A DNA stretch of 64,000 bases from Zingiber officinale (GCF_018446385.1 NC_056001.1:9542672-9606671), one strand, 5' to 3'; shown: positions 11,701-24,792, numbered from the stretch's first letter. Numbers and translations are program-made. Notes: generated by a model not told the origin, from the sequence alone.

Positions 11701-13195
11701 ATTGGGTCCCCTCATCTGATCTTGAAGAAACTTCTGCTGAAGAGGTATGTTTCCTTGATGTTCTAGTGACTCTTCCTGTCATTCCTGTCAGTGTCCTCCT
11801 TGTTTCAAAAATTACAATAATTCTCATTATGTACAGACACCAGATGCATACAAAACAGCATGGAGGTGTTTGAAAGTAAGCTTGCTTTTTCACTTGAGAA
11901 ATCAACGCCAAACATTTACAATTTGTACCCATGTTAACAAAACACCTTTTGTCTCAGAGTGCAGATGGCATATTAGTACCAGGAGGTTTCGGAGATCGAG
12001 GGGTGGAGGGGAAAATTCTTGCGGCTAAATATGCCCGTGTAAACAAAGTTCCATATCTCGGTATTTGTCTCGGGATGCAGATTGCTGTCATAGAATATGC
12101 TCGCTCAGTAATGAACTTGAGAGAAGCAAATAGCACAGAGTTTGATCCTGATACAACTACTCCTGTTGTTGTTTTTATGCCAGAGGTATCTCTCAACCTA
12201 TGTAATTTCCATCTTGTTTCTCGCGAAACACTTTCATGATTTATTCCCACTGTGTTAACGAAAAGGGCTCGAAAACTCACATGGGGGGTACAATGAGACT
12301 TGGATCAAGGAGAACTTATTTTGATGTTGCTGATTGCAAATCTGCAAAGCTGTAAGCAGAAAATTTTCTTTCAGGCTAGCATTATCATATCTAGCTAGTG
12401 TTTTAGATTAATGATTGGAAACATTGTAGAATGAAAACTGGTTGACAAGTTATTCCTTCCGGGTTCTTTAGGTATGGAAAAGCAAGCTTTGTCGACGAAA
12501 GGCATCGACACAGATACGAGGTTTGCCTTGAATCATTCTGTTGATTAGAGAGGTTTAATGTTAATGCTAGAAGTCTAATACGACTACTGAGCTTGCTTAA
12601 TCTTCTATTATTGTTTTTCTTCCCTGTGGTTTTGAATCATTAATTTTGCAGGTTAATCCCGAAATGATTACAGAATTCGAAGAAGCTGGACTTGCTTTTG
12701 TTGGTAAAGATGAGACAAGGAGACGAATGGAGGTAGTAGACATATGGATAATCTTCTTGCGCTTATGAATTTCAGATTCTTTTTGTAGGTTCTTTTTGTT
12801 TATATATCTTTTATCAACAATCATGCAGATTATTGAGCTGCCTACTCATCCTTACTTTGTCGGTGTGCAATTTCACCCAGAATTCAAGTCTAGACCAGGG
12901 AAACCCTCTGCAGTTTTCCTAGGTGTGCAGCATTTAGAATCTTGCATAACTTCAAGACACCGAGCCAATCCTGTTAGCATAGTTTTTGACAAATTCTTTT
13001 ACAGGTTTGATAGCAGCGTCATGCGGGCGGCTAGATCCTTGGTTGCAAGCTGCTGGTCAACCGAGCAACTTAAGAACTCATGCTTCCATTAATGGTTTCC
13101 CCAAGATCCACCAAAATGGGAGCAGCTTGAAGAAATCTTCTAAAAGTCTGCTTAATGGAAATTTCCACTCCAATGGAAACGGCGTGCATGTCTGA
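8750..13195 (+). CDS. CTP synthase (glutamine-hydrolysing), 21 exons
   Basis: It makes CTP from UTP, ATP and glutamine in the cytosol, the last step of de novo pyrimidine nucleotide synthesis. Exons by my reading: 8750-8867, 9397-9476, 9685-9771, 9903-9953, 10052-10169, 10290-10346, 10441-10505, 10582-10665, 10781-10831, 10943-11005, 11118-11164, 11240-11309, 11400-11462, 11655-11744, 11837-11875, 11958-12185, 12266-12351, 12472-12520, 12652-12732, 12829-12922, 13005-13195. They sum to 1812 bases in phase, or 603 residues, normal for plant enzymes. The N-terminal synthetase (amidoligase) domain opens [17 protein letters not shown] with the ATP loop at residues 12-17. The glutamine amidotransferase domain has GICLGMQ with the nucleophile Cys398, and FHPEF with His525 and Glu527. 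No stop or frameshift was found, so it looks functional. Two donors are slightly unusual (GTCCCT after 10665, GTCTGT after 11164). The polar Ser/Asn/Lys-rich tail after about 565 is typical of plant forms. Confidence 0.96.
8909..8935. repeat. AT microsatellite in intron 1 of the CTP synthase gene
   Basis: A run of AT dinucleotides lies about 40 bases into intron 1. It has no visible coding role and could serve as a length-variable marker. Confidence 0.8.
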
Positions 13196-16100
13196 TCGAC
13201 ATTAGGAGTTGTTAACTCCCTGGATATTGTTGTGGCTTTTTATGTATTGTGGTTTTATTGCCCCTTCTATTCTTCCAGATTTGCATTTGCTCTGTACAGT
13301 TAGTCGATTATGAAGTCGAGTGTCTGCTCCGGTGTTTTAACAGGGAGCAGCAGCGACCATGCCATCATTTAGGGTTTCAGGTGTAGCTTTATTTCTTCTA
13401 AAACAATGTTTGATTTTGATTAGATGAAGTTGGTTCCTTGACCTATTAGCGAATCGGAACTACGTTGTTTTAAGAGAAGAAAGAAGATTTTATGTATGAT
13501 GTCCTATTTGGAAATTGTTGTATGACTTTATAATCATTAAGTTTCAATGATCAGTATGGATTGCTTTTATGATCTGATGTATATAATTTTTCTCAATTCA
13601 CTAATTTGCATAATCTGATCGTCCAGCAAAAGTCGATTTGCCTTCTGTCTTTTTGCATTTTTTTTGTTTGTTTTCTTTTGGACAAGTCTGCATGGCAATA
13701 TAGTTGGCCTGCTCTCAGTAATTTACACGGAGTGTGATAGTTTTACTTCTCTATTCAGATTCATGCCTCTTTTTCCTCTGAATATGGCAGGCGAACTGGC
13801 AACTAACTCAACACACAGGTAAAAACAACAAAAAAAAAAAAAGTGAAGTGAGAAAATGTTTAAATCCCTTTCTTTTTTTCTTACCAATCAGGTGCATCTT
13901 TTACAATCTTTTCATACATGAACTCTTCAAGTTCTCTTGACGAGCAATCCTGAAATTTTGAGTTTCATTAACGATATATTTGTTCTCAGCTTGATCCCTA
14001 AGTTTTAGATGTTGTTAACTATCAAACATCATAGTAGGATTTCCTCTGTTGGGATCTACTTTGAACAGAAATCTTGTAGTTTAAACTAGTACGTGATCTT
14101 AGCAGCGATTCTAATTGAACCTCTTCTTGATCTTCTTTCCTCTTTAAATCTTCCTCTCCTTCATCAGCATGGCATGCAACAACCCTTTCATTCACATTCA
14201 ACAACCATTTCCTTGCTTTGAATTAGGTTGGTCAGCAAACGAATTGGACAGAGTTTTATGATTATTTTAATCAGCTCAACTTGCTAAATCAGTAAACAAG
14301 CTTATTTATAAACTGCAGTGTCAAGCAGAATAATGGTGGGGTTTAACATCAGTTCTTGATCAGGTTTGCTATGTTCTTTTCATCCAATTTTCATTCCATA
14401 TTTAAATATGAATAGCACATCCAATTTTCATTAGTGTGCATCGCCTAAATGCTAAGACAATCCTCTGAGAGAAAAGATAGACCCACCACAGCAGCTGCAG
14501 CACAATCCATGTCTCACGATCATAATCATCATGCTTTCCTTTTCATCGATCGTGCTTTCAAAGTAAATGTAGCTGTTATCATTAGAAGTCTCCAAGCTTT
14601 TTCCATGATCCATTGTCCATGGTCGATCGAGACATCTGCTTCCACCAGCCAAAACGAGGAAACCCAGGAGACCAAAAAGACTTGTCACACGTGGATGCTC
14701 CACAGTGTCAGCAAAGTAGACCGCGCCCACTCAATCTCACTTAAGAGATCTTTGTCAAGCGTTATAAATGTAGTAAACCTACACGACAAAACACATACAG
14801 CTCAGAAGCACTCTTTGAATGCTATCGTCGCTAGCTGCATATGTTTCCAAGTGAGATTGATATGACTGTCCGTGAAATTGTCCTCTTGGTGTAGGGTTTT
14901 GTAGCTTGTAATTTGTCCTTTTCTTTTTCACCCCAGTTCGACTTAGTTAATCATTTTTTTTTAGCTTATAACTGTTAAGGTGACATGTCTCTGGAGCATG
15001 GTAATTTCTGATAGGATAGTCTCTAGCTAGCACAGTAAGAAGACAGTCTAATAGCCAATAATACATATAATATAAGTAATAATTCTATTTTTTTCAATAA
15101 AAAATTTTGATATCGATCAGGATTGATATGTTCTACTTATAGCATAAGATCTTATCCTAAAAAACAAAACTAAATAAAAAATATAAAATAAAAGAGTTCA
15201 GTAAAGTCGCAAGTGGGGTTCGACTAAGTTAAAAAGATAATTTTCACCGAGATTTAGCTCATTTAAGAGAATCAGCTGATTTGGAGAGTAAGAAATCAAG
15301 AGGCCTCCCAACTTTTGGAAAAGTCTACTATCGATTAAATGCAAAGATTCGGACACAAGATTTATTAATCCTTACCCACCTTCATTTGTTCTTGTCCATC
15401 AGCAGCCACTGCCTCCATTGCTCCCGCGCGCACATGGGTTGGATTTATGGGAAAAACCTGAGTCAAGAAAGAAATATAATTCATTAATAAAATTATTATC
15501 ATGAGATATGAAAGATGATGCAGTTTTGTTCCATTGCTTAACATTTAATTTCTTCTTTAATAAAAAGTTTCATAATAATTTAAACCTTTTCTTTCCTATT
15601 TTTCCTAGTTTTCATAATAATTGCGGGATTTTTTTTTAAATTCCATTAGCGATTATGGATTTTTCTTTTTATTTTTTAGTCTCTAGTGCTTCCCTTTTTT
15701 CAAATCCAAATCTTGTGTGGAGAAAAACTTATAATAATATGATACGCGTCCATATAAGTACTAGATTACATACGACTTAAGTTAGCTTCGAATCCTGACA
15801 GGATTAATGATTAATTAATTGATAGAATCATATCTTCCTTCCTACGTGTCGCTCTCCCGCGAACGATTTCAGTCATCGGAATATAGATGATGACGCGGTT
15901 GGCATCCGATACCTATCTGATTTCCATCTGACGGTCATGCTCGATCGCGGGTAGGCGAGGGGGACCACGCCGGCGCAACCTAACCCGCCTTGTCCCCGCG
16001 CGCGTGACGAAGGCTACGGAGGAGAAGCGATCGTGGCCGTGCATTGTGGGCCAGGGAAGCTTACTCGTTACGAGGAGACGCGCGCGCGGCAGGAAGATGA

Positions 16101-16459
16101 GCTGGCCGTTAGCCGGGGAGTTGCAGGGACTACGGCACCAGCTGTAGTTAGGGTAACATAGTAAAAATGGGCAAAAGAGGAGGGTGGTGGGGACAAAAGC
16201 ATAGCGTCGCCAAGCTCAAATAAGCCATCACGTCCTCTGACCTCTCATCCTTCTGCTTCATCTCCTCCCGTCCGATCTCACTTCTCGATTTGGGCGTTTG
16301 AACTAAATCCTGGTAAAAACCTAAGCTTTTATTTTTCTCTCTTTTATCTCGATTCGCTGATTTGGAGGTTTGAAACTTGAGAAATGGTGGAAGGTGGGTG
16401 AGGCAAAGATATCTCTTTTTTTGCTGAATGTTCTTGCTCTGGAGTTGGAAGAGAAGGAA
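13196..16459. other. intergenic region between the two intact genes
   Basis: It starts with the CTP synthase 3' UTR (exact poly(A) site not assigned). From 13900 to 16000 no gene is recognised. A promoter-like patch lies at 14687-14770: a G-box-like CACGTGG at 14688, then TATAAAT at 14762. It is followed by a tiny reading frame of 17 codons at 14841-14894, treated as an observation only. The stretch 15840-16320 is GC-rich and is probably promoter and 5' UTR of the ERF gene. Confidence 0.5.
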
Positions 16460-17173
16460 ATGATTCCGGCGGACGGTGGTCGACGGATCGGCCTCAAGTT
16501 CTCCGAGCATGTCATTTCGACGAGAAAGACGGTCACGGCGGGAAGTGGGAGGAGAAGCGTCGTTCGTGTGTTCTTCGTCGATGCCGACGCCACCGACTCC
16601 TCGTCGAGCGGCGAGGAGCGCGGTGACCTCCGGCGCCGAGTGAAGCGCCACGTGCGTGAGATCCGGATCGAAGGGACGGCGCCGACGCAGAGCAGGAGGA
16701 GGGGGAAGGCGGAAAAGTGGTCTGGAGAGGCGCGCGAGAGCGGGGGGAAGCGGTTCCGCGGGGTGCGGAGGCGGCCGTGGGGTCGGTGGGCCGCGGAGAT
16801 ACGGGACCCGAACCAGCGGAAGAGGGTGTGGCTCGGGACCTTCAACACCGCCGAGGAGGCGGCGGCGGCGTACGACGAGGCCGCCGTCAGGCTGAAAGGG
16901 CCGAGGGCGGTGACCAACTTCGCGGAGAGGGCGACGTCCCCTCATTCTAAAAGTGGCGAAGTCGTAGCTGGGTCGCAATCTTCGCCGACGTCGGTGCTAC
17001 AGTATGTGGAAGACTGGGCGGCGCCGATCGAGTTCGCCGACGGCGGCTTAGCGGAGTTGGGAGGAGAGGCGTCGCCATTTTGGCTACATGACTCGTACTA
17101 TCGCCACTGGACGAGTCCGAGACTGAGTGAAGTGGCGGAGTTCGGTGACTTGGACACTGAAGATTTCTGCTAA
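16460..17173 (+). CDS. AP2/ERF transcription factor, cytokinin response factor (CRF) type
   Basis: It codes for a 237-residue nuclear DNA-binding protein with no intron. The CRF domain is at about 12-70: [14 protein letters not shown], then [15 protein letters not shown] and [13 protein letters not shown]. The single AP2 domain is at about 97-154: [21 protein letters not shown], then [21 protein letters not shown] and [10 protein letters not shown]. The Ala and Asp of the WAAEIRD block mark the ERF rather than DREB class, so GCC-box-like targets are expected. A SPTSVL motif at about 171 matches the CRF C-terminal phosphorylation motif, and the tail is acidic. CRFs act downstream of cytokinin two-component signalling. 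I chose ATG 16460 (MIPADGG) because the in-frame extension up to ATG 16370 has no CRF-like content. The gene is very GC-rich, like many monocot ERF genes. Confidence 0.93.
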   Translation: MIPADGGRRIGLKFSEHVISTRKTVTAGSGRRSVVRVFFVDADATDSSSSGEERGDLRRRVKRHVREIRIEGTAPTQSRRRGKAEKWSGEARESGGKRFRGVRRRPWGRWAAEIRDPNQRKRVWLGTFNTAEEAAAAYDEAAVRLKGPRAVTNFAERATSPHSKSGEVVAGSQSSPTSVLQYVEDWAAPIEFADGGLAELGGEASPFWLHDSYYRHWTSPRLSEVAEFGDLDTEDFC

Positions 17174-17377
17174 CCGGCGGAGTTTTTTCCCTATTTTTTA
17201 TTTTTATTTTTGTGGTGTGGGTTTTAAATCGAACAATATTTGCAGCATTTTTGACATGAAAATAGTGTGGGGAGGAGAGTCAAGAGTGGGCGGCTGTATT
17301 TTGTCCTGACTGTATTTTACTGTGGATCCTGTGATATATCGGATCGTTTGTGATGAACCATATCACACCTTTACTCT

Positions 17378-17383
17378 AATAAA
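17378..17383 (+). terminator. poly(A) signal of the ERF gene
   Basis: AATAAA lies about 205 bases after the stop codon, in a T-rich 3' UTR. It is the best candidate near-upstream element, chosen by position and consensus only. Confidence 0.5.
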
Positions 17384-18969
17384 AATGAGCGGCTTTTCTT
17401 AGAATGGAATAATGTTTTTTTTCTTGACTTTTATTTATCTTTTTTTCCATTTTAATATTGGACTTGGAATCGAGGATGACATCTTTAATATTGACAACTT
17501 TCGCATTGGATCGGCATTGAACCATCCAGAGGGAAATTGTTTAAAGAGAATATGGTTTGAAAGACGCCCGTGCACATTTATCTGTACGTGGGTGGATCAT
17601 ATTACATAAAATATCTTTTTTAAATAAATAGTTTAACTAAATAAAAGTCAACTGGTATTGGAGCTCCATCTAATCATTATTGAAGGTCATCGAACCATGA
17701 CTAGTTAAATCACAATGGTTCGAAATAGTTAGGCCACTGATTCATCCACTGTATGTCACCAATGATATTCAAGCTGAGGCAACTTATAAACTCAAAAGCA
17801 ATATAAAATTGACATGGCTGGTCAGCTCCTCCTAAACCTCAAGTTCATGTGGCTCCGTGGAACTTGGATTATACCTACCATCCAACAAAAGCATGACGAG
17901 TTGATGATGCCTGTGAAATCAACAAACGGTAGGATACCGACACAGGCAAAACAAACCGGTGGGGCACTCGAATAATATGTGCGATCGATCAATCAGATCA
18001 AATTATCTGCACTATCCTGTCCCAGAGAACAGCAAAGGCACTCTTAAAATGCATGCAATATGCATGCATGCGCGATGAAACACACTGGCCACTTGCGGAA
18101 ACGAGACAGCACAGATGGACAGCAGAATGGGATCTAAGTCTCAATTAATATGAGCAACCCAGATCTACTTCTCAAATCAGATCAAGCCAGCGACGTACAG
18201 GTCAAACCAGTCATCATATATATCTGCACAAATTAAATTCAATAAAATCTAATTAAATATTCCAAATTGACTGAACCATTTGATTTTGTTTGTTTAACTC
18301 TGCCACCAATTGGATCACTTAATGTTTGGCCTGAGTAATTAAAAAAAAGGAGGGGGCTACATAGACGAAGAAGAAGAAGAAGATTCCACATGATCAAAAC
18401 AAAGATATGGAATGCGAGCAGGCAAAGTAGAGCAAGGCATGCTCAACTGCAGCAGGAGCAGCAGCACTCAGTGCACTTCCTGCGCAAGTCATGTGAGTAG
18501 GACCAAACACGATTGGTTTCTCTCGCACTAGTTCATGGGTTGGCTGAAGAGAAGATAAATCATTCAGCACCCACTGCACGGAAAAAGGTATTCATTAACC
18601 AGGTTAAGAGAAGCTCTTACATGAATTTATCCCAAGATTTCAGATGCTGGACCACGAGCACTGTAACTATGCTTAAAGTTTCATGGTTGAAATTAAGATG
18701 AACGAAGCTTTTCTTCTTCAGCTAACTGCTACTTTTCTATAAGAAACATGAAGACAGGACATGACTCAGACAAGTATCATGTTCTAGATTAACAAAAAGT
18801 TCCAATGTCTAATGATCTTTAACTGATAAGAATCACATAGCACATTTACAGATAAGAAAGAATGCATGATCTAAAGCATCTGATGACCTACTTTGATTGG
18901 ACCATCTACTCTTCAAGAGTATATATAGGCAACAGCCAAAGTTGATATGTAGATTTTCTCAATGAGTTA
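17384..18969. other. intergenic region, no gene recognised
   Basis: No supported gene is seen. A short minus-strand frame of 61 codons at 18394-18579 has no recognisable domain. A GAA run lies at 18366-18381. TATATATAGG at 18921, 40-50 bases before the gypsy LTR, may be coincidental. Confidence 0.45.
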
Positions 18970-19843
18970 TGATAGAGCCCCCAAAGACGGGGTCAAAATC
19001 AAGAAGGCCGGCCGGCGAGGTGATCAAAGTCAAGGAGAGAGCAATGGTCAAGACTCACAAGGTTGCTCGGTTCGGCCGAGCGGCTTGTCCGATCGGACCC
19101 TCTGGCCAATCAGATCTCGAGTTCCGCTGGCTCAACAAAATCCTGAGTCATCCTAGCTTCATTGAGAGTCAAGTCCTTTTAGCCTGGTCGGTTGGGCTAG
19201 AGGCAAGCTCCAAGCAAACTCTTTGTCCGATCGGGTGCTGAGTCGTCAAGAAGATCGAGTCCTCAAAAAGACCAACGTTACACAACTTATCTGACTGGAC
19301 GTCTGATGGGATCCAACTGATTTATCAGACATACCAGGGGTCATCAACCCAACGATCTAATATTCTTTTTTGGCATTTAGCATAACCGTTGTTAGAGAAC
19401 GAAGGAAATATTTCCTGTGCACATCATGACGAAAGCTTAATCAACAAAATACAGAAATTATGAGCCCAATTTGAGAAAAGTGTCAAAATTTCGGAGTGGT
19501 TGGTTTATTCTTGGAAATACATCGAAATTCATACACAAATGAAAGTAAGCACTCTTTTCTAAAGGTACAGGCACACAATGTTATGCAACATTACGCACAC
19601 ATAGGCCACTGTTCATTTCTAATGTTCTCTACATTCCATTTCCTTTAGATCACCTATTTGACTTGAGTGTTGGAGTGTCTACGCTGGAGACCCCTCCCTG
19701 GCCCCATTGCTAACGTTTTCTTCCTTGTTCATTCTTTTTTGACACGCAGGAGTACCCGACGGCATTTTCTTCTAGCTCAGAGTCTTCTCGCGGTCAACAT
19801 CAAAGTCATCTACCCAACGCACCATCTTCCCCAATTTCAGACA
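18970..19843 (+). repeat. 5' LTR of Tat/Grande-like gypsy element (outer host element)
   Basis: The LTR begins TGATAGAGCCCCC and ends at CAGACA (19838-19843), 10 bases before a decayed primer site. The whole unit is repeated with many substitutions at 60473-61368 in the same orientation. Shared blocks include CCCCCAAAGACGGGGTCAAA, GTCCGATCGGACC, AATATTCTTTTTTGGC and TAGCATAACC. Both lie outside all the nested insertions, so I take them as the LTR pair of one very old element. CpG sites are largely decayed. Confidence 0.7.
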
Positions 19844-19852
19844 AAATAAAAT

Positions 19853-19872
19853 TTAGCATCATCTGTAGAAAC
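19853..19872 (+). other. decayed gypsy primer binding site
   Basis: TAGCATCATCTGTAGAAAC matches the canonical TGGCGCCGTCTGTGGGAAC with only G-to-A and C-to-T type differences, the pattern expected from methylation-driven deamination. It marks the LTR/internal boundary. Confidence 0.75.
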
Positions 19873-20299
19873 TTCACCTGAATCTGAAATATGAAGATGG
19901 AGGAGACTGGATGATTTACTTGAATTACTTTATCGCAAGAAGACTTGAAGTTACTAATAGCTGCCCGAGCGCAGAGGCTAGAACAACAACAACAAGTAGT
20001 AGTCGGGTGTCTTTTGTCGAATGACCCGGCTGTATCTATGATAGACCCTCATACCGAGTGAGGGACCCAAATGGAGGTACCGACTGGATTTCAGCCAATT
20101 CCTCCTCCTCCGGTCGACCAGCCTTCCACACGTGCCCCCATCCCTTCTTGCATATCACTGGACATTATTTCACATGCCCTTCGAGGGCGTGGGTCGAGTG
20201 GAAAGACCCTAAGGTTCATCTTCTGGAGATGCGCCCGCTCAAGACATATGGAAGGGGAAAGCTCTGGCAAATAGTAACTCCCCCGAGCAGGTAAATATG

Positions 20300-20880
20300 T
20301 CATTTTCTCAAAAAATATTAGAGGACAAATTGCTAAGTCACTTTTGGCCTTTATCGATCGGAGAGTACGGAGGAGCAATTGACCAAGAGAACTATCTATT
20401 TAAATTTAAAAATGTCGCTATCCTCTATCAATACACGGATGACGTTAAATGTTGAGTGTTCCTTATAATCCTTTCTAGCTTGACACAAAGATGGTTCAAT
20501 CGGCTTCCTACCGATTCCATTTGTTGCTTCAAAGATTTTCGCAAGGCATTCCTCCACCACTTCACCAGCAGCCATCAATATCATAAAACCACACTGAGTC
20601 TATTTTCTCTCAAGCAAGGGTCCAAGGAGGCGTTGAGGGCGTACATTAAATAGTTCAATCAAGTGGTCATAGATGTTCCTTCGGCCACCCCAGAGATCTT
20701 AGTAAGCACCTTTTCCCAGGAACTTACAGATGGGGACTTCTTTAGGTTCCTGATCAAGAAGTCCTATAGAGACTTCGACCATTTGCTCAGAAGGGCAACT
20801 AAGTAAATTAATGTGGAAGACGCTCAGTCCGCTCGAAAGAAGGAGGTAGTTATGCCTGCTCTTGTCCTTGCCTTAGAACG
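20300..20880 (+). pseudogene. gypsy gag remnant of the outer element
   Basis: The + strand reads SLTQRWFNRLPTDSICCF, FLHHFTSSHQYHKTTLS, LFSLKQGSKEALRAYIK, then a stop, and FNQVVIDVPSATPEILV and DFDHLLRRATK with another stop. It is clearly homologous to the minus-strand gag at 4319-5061. At least two stop codons (about 20654 and 20804) kill it. A likely continuation toward the nucleocapsid runs to about 21250 but is not confidently readable. Confidence 0.8.
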
Positions 20881-21479
20881 TTGAGCTCCTCTCCCACCTC
20901 TTCCACACAAAGGACCCTGAGCAAGACACCAGTCGCATCATCACGAGCTGAGGCCCAATGCTGTACAACATGTAGAGGTCAATCAGGTACCATTCGCTGA
21001 GCCTCGCCGATGGACCCCGCTGTTCTGCACTTACCATAGGTCGAGAACCCATAATATTGAAAACTGCTATCAGTATAAGCAGGAGATGCATCGGGTAGCC
21101 AACCAAGGGTTTCTCCAATGCCCACTATCAACAAATAATTAGCATCATCAATGACCGAACAGACCCTCAGGGAGAGGAATTGGGAATGCCAATCGGGACT
21201 AACGACGACCTCAGCAGCAACAGAGCCAAGCCCTAGCTCAAGCTCCTGCCGAGTTACCACGACAATTGACCCAGGAAGAAGAAAATCACCTCAACGCCGC
21301 TGGGGGGGGGGGGCATAGGTATAATAGCAGGCGGCTTGACCGATGGAGGCTCTAACCAAGCTCGAAAGTCACACGTCTGTTGACTAGAAGTCCACACTAT
21401 TGGGTGTAGTTGAGAACAAGAACAAGGGTCAGAGATCAGTTTTGGCCCCAAGGAATTGGAGGAGGTTGAAATAGCCCAT

Positions 21480-21915
21480 AACGATGCTCTAATCATCAGG
21501 ACTATTATAGCTAATTATAACATACATCGCACTTTCATTGATGCAGGGATTCTGTTAATATTATTTTCAAGAAAGCGTTCAAACAGTTGCAGATCGAGAT
21601 AAGTGTGCTTTAACCTATGACGACGCTACTATATGGATTTATTGGCAGCGAAGTATAGCCGATCGGACAAATTTGATTGGCTATCTCTCTAGGGAAGGAG
21701 TCCCTGATGAGGACCTGTTAATCAACCTTCATCATAGTGGATGCGCCCTCAGCTTATAATGTGATTTTGGGTTGACTGACATTGAAGCAGTCATCTCACA
21801 TACTACTAGTGGGTGAAGTGAAGGGGGATCAGTTGATAGCACGCAAGTGCTACATAGATATAATTAAGATTGAAGCTCGTGCAACACGAAAGAATCAACA
21901 AGTGGAAGTTAATGA
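21480..21915 (+). pseudogene. gypsy protease remnant
   Basis: Reading across frame changes, the + strand gives RTFIDAG and NIIFKKAFKQLQ (the D-A/S-G active-site loop region and what follows in Tat proteases), then APSAYNVILG and LLVGEVKGDQLIARKCYI, the motif between protease and reverse transcriptase. Several stops are present. The sequence ends at 21915 where a different LTR begins. The reverse transcriptase that should follow is not found anywhere downstream. Confidence 0.7.
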
Positions 21916-23788
21916 TGTGTGGCAAATTTCCAAGTGCACGGAGTTGTAGTCAAGTAATAAAAGATATTGATCCCATGAGAATTGTAAATCAAGTACTAGT
22001 CAGAAGTATAAAATAGGTTATTTAAATAATCAAGGGTGTGTGTGTGTGTCACTAGAACAAGAGAGAAAGCTAGACTTGAGAGGGCAAGGGAGAGAGAGAG
22101 CACGAGAGAGTGAGAGAAGTGAGGGGGAGACAAAGAGATCATAGAAGTGGCAATGAGATCACAGAGAGAAGGCAGTAGGATCTCAATAAGAAGGTAGAGA
22201 TGATCACGGTAAGAGGCAGTGGATGAAGGCAATTCTAGGATTTCGATTTCACTCAAATGATTGTAAACACCTAATCTATGTTTGATTTTCTATCCTCAAT
22301 GAGTATCTATGTAGGTAGACCATCCTATGGTATCCTATGTGATTTACTTCTACAATGAAGTATCAACCCTAATCATTGTCTACAACGAATTAGTTTTGAT
22401 CCATTGAGCTCTATGACACCCTAGGGCTCCTCGTGGCATACTGGATTGTACTTTTGTATTCAACTATCCGTGTCTTAATTTTCTATGGGTTGCCTGACCC
22501 CTTTAGGTTCATTTCCAAATCCTTGTGAGATATAAATCTTGTATTTTGGCATTGAGATCTTGTTAATATGGTAGATCTGGACCATAAACATACATTTCAT
22601 CAAACAAAAAATATGCAAACATATAGATTAACCGAAAATATGTTCACATATCAAAAGGGCTACTCCCTACATTCTAGAATCAAGAGAACTATTCCATTGT
22701 AAGGGAATTACAAATCAAAGACACTAATAAAAGCATTCATATAGATCAAAACAGAAAATAGAGATAGAGGAATGCTTAAGGAGAAAATTTTCGGTATCTT
22801 CAGAGTGGTTCCCTTGCATCGAAGATGGAATGATCGCCGGAGTTGATGAAGATGATACCTTTAGGGTTTCCCCAAGAGGGGAAAACCCACTCACCAAGAG
22901 GGGGACAAAGTCCCCAAGTCCAAGAATGATCAAGCAAGGATTTTCTATACCACCCCTCAAGTACAAGACTCCATCAAAATGGGGTTTTTGACCCTTATAC
23001 CTGGTTTTCTTAGGTTAGACCCTGAATCAACATTGTAGAGTTTGAAAATATCTACATTTTGATAGGTGGTTTTACTCCTTTCTCTAATCGAGTTGAAAGT
23101 TATGATCTTTCAAAGTTTGATCTGCAGTTTGGGTCAAGTAGGGCAGATCTGCCAGATTTATAGGGCTCCACCAAACCATCTTTTTTGACCATTAGATCTG
23201 GTTTTCTTGGGTTGTACCCTGAAGCAAAGTTTTAGATCTCAAAATTATCTACATTTCCAAATGTAGTATGACCAATGGTTCGAACATAACTAAAAGTTAT
23301 GGTCGTTCAAAATTCGGTCTGTAGTGCAGCCAGAGCCCGCCACAATCGTGCTAGTTCACATGGGCACTCATGTGAAAATGGAAGAACCCAGAATGGGACA
23401 TGCCTATCCACATGGGTTGGCCGTGTGGGAGTTGTTTGGGGTCATATTAGCACCATCTTTCTCCCAATTGTTTCCATATTAATACGCTCGTGTCATAGGA
23501 TATTGCCAGAGCGCATTCCTTGATTAAAACTTCATTTTGATGGGCTTTTGAATCCTTTTTCTTTGTGGGTGCTTCGTGTGCTCGACTCCTTGATCCACTC
23601 TATTTTCAATGCTCCATTTAAGCTCCAAATTCATATCCTATCAATGAAAACATGCAAAAAGTAGTTCTATGAACTAAAAGTAATAAAAAGAAGCACACAA
23701 AGATGAAAATATAAAATATATGCATATAAAATGTGATAGGATGTGTGTTAAACTGATATAAAAAAACTTATATAAAATGCACATATCA
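21916..23788 (-). repeat. 3' LTR of nested Athila/Tat-like gypsy element
   Basis: On the + strand it runs from TGTGTGG (21916) to ACATATCA (about 23788). On the element strand it begins TGATATGTGCA after a purine-rich AAGGGATT. The first 600 bases match 29819-30415 closely, including the TG microsatellite, GA-rich stretch, GATCCCA and GGGCTCCTCG blocks. The outer boundary at 21916 is firm because the pair is aligned there; the inner boundary is inferred from the terminal dinucleotide and purine tract. Confidence 0.65.
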
Positions 23789-24792
23789 AAATCCCTTAAA
23801 CTTAAACATTCGTTTGTCCTCAACCAAACATCAATATCAAGAATGCATGTGAATTCATATCTCTCAAATTTCAATAAGTTCATTTAATCCTATCAAGTAG
23901 TATCATCTTTAAGCGAAGGTATTCAATTTGTTTCACCAAGTCTAATGAGCTAGCTTAAGTGCACAGTGTCTAGTTTGTTTCAAAAGTTTCAAGTTCCTTT
24001 CTAGTCAAATTGTCATTCCATTGTATTCCCATAGTTTTCAGCGTTAAACATTTACCTACTATACGTGAGATTCCCCTCTTCCCAACACTAAGTCTCAAAG
24101 GCATACTCAGTATTAAGAGAAATGGATAAATATTTCTCCAGTAACCTAACTCGGTCTCAAAGAAGCATATCATTCTTTCCACCCATGCTAATTATTTTCT
24201 ATCCCATTATTGTCACTCTTATTTTCACTCAGATATTTTATTGCATCTCAAATATTTTATTTTATTTTCTTTTCTTTTCCCCTCTTTTTTCAAATGGGAT
24301 TTTGATTTTTCCAAATGGACTTTCACAAACCAAGTATAATCCAATAACTAAGATGTTGGGGAAAAGATCATCTGTGGCCACCATGGTATTAGTCAAACAA
24401 AATGAATCATGACTATATTATACTAAATCAACCTTTCAAAAATAAATCAAAAGTGAAGTGTAATGGTCAAACTATCAAGTAGGCATATGGTGAAACAAAA
24501 ATCAATTTAGCATTGCTTCTATAAAATTTTACTACTATATAGGAAAATATGGAACACCAAAAATGAGAAAATACATCCACATGATAAACACTAAACACAT
24601 CAAAATATTGCGTAATAGACAAGGCATGCATAGGTGCTTCTATTTGATATGATGCAAACTAGAAGAAAAATTTATTAAGCAATGAGAAATATGACAAAAC
24701 TAACTAACAACCCAAAGTATGTACATTCCCCCAGACTTAAAATTTTCAATGTTTCAAGGATAATCATAACTCTAATTTGGAGGTAGTGATGT
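23789..24792 (-). mobile_element. internal region (3' part) of nested Athila/Tat-like gypsy element
   Basis: AT-rich noncoding sequence between the 3' LTR and a nested solo LTR. CCCCCAGACTTAAA near 24729 is a purine-rich run on the element strand. No gag or pol motif was found, so coding capacity is lost or never present here. Confidence 0.5.

Noticed and set aside
11615-12280. Minus-strand frames over CTP synthase exons 14-16
   Set aside because: They are antisense to exons with clear CTP synthase homology.
16148-16978. 276-codon minus-strand frame opposite the ERF gene
   Set aside because: It is Arg/Pro-rich, antisense to the AP2 domain and its promoter, and created by the high GC of the ERF gene.
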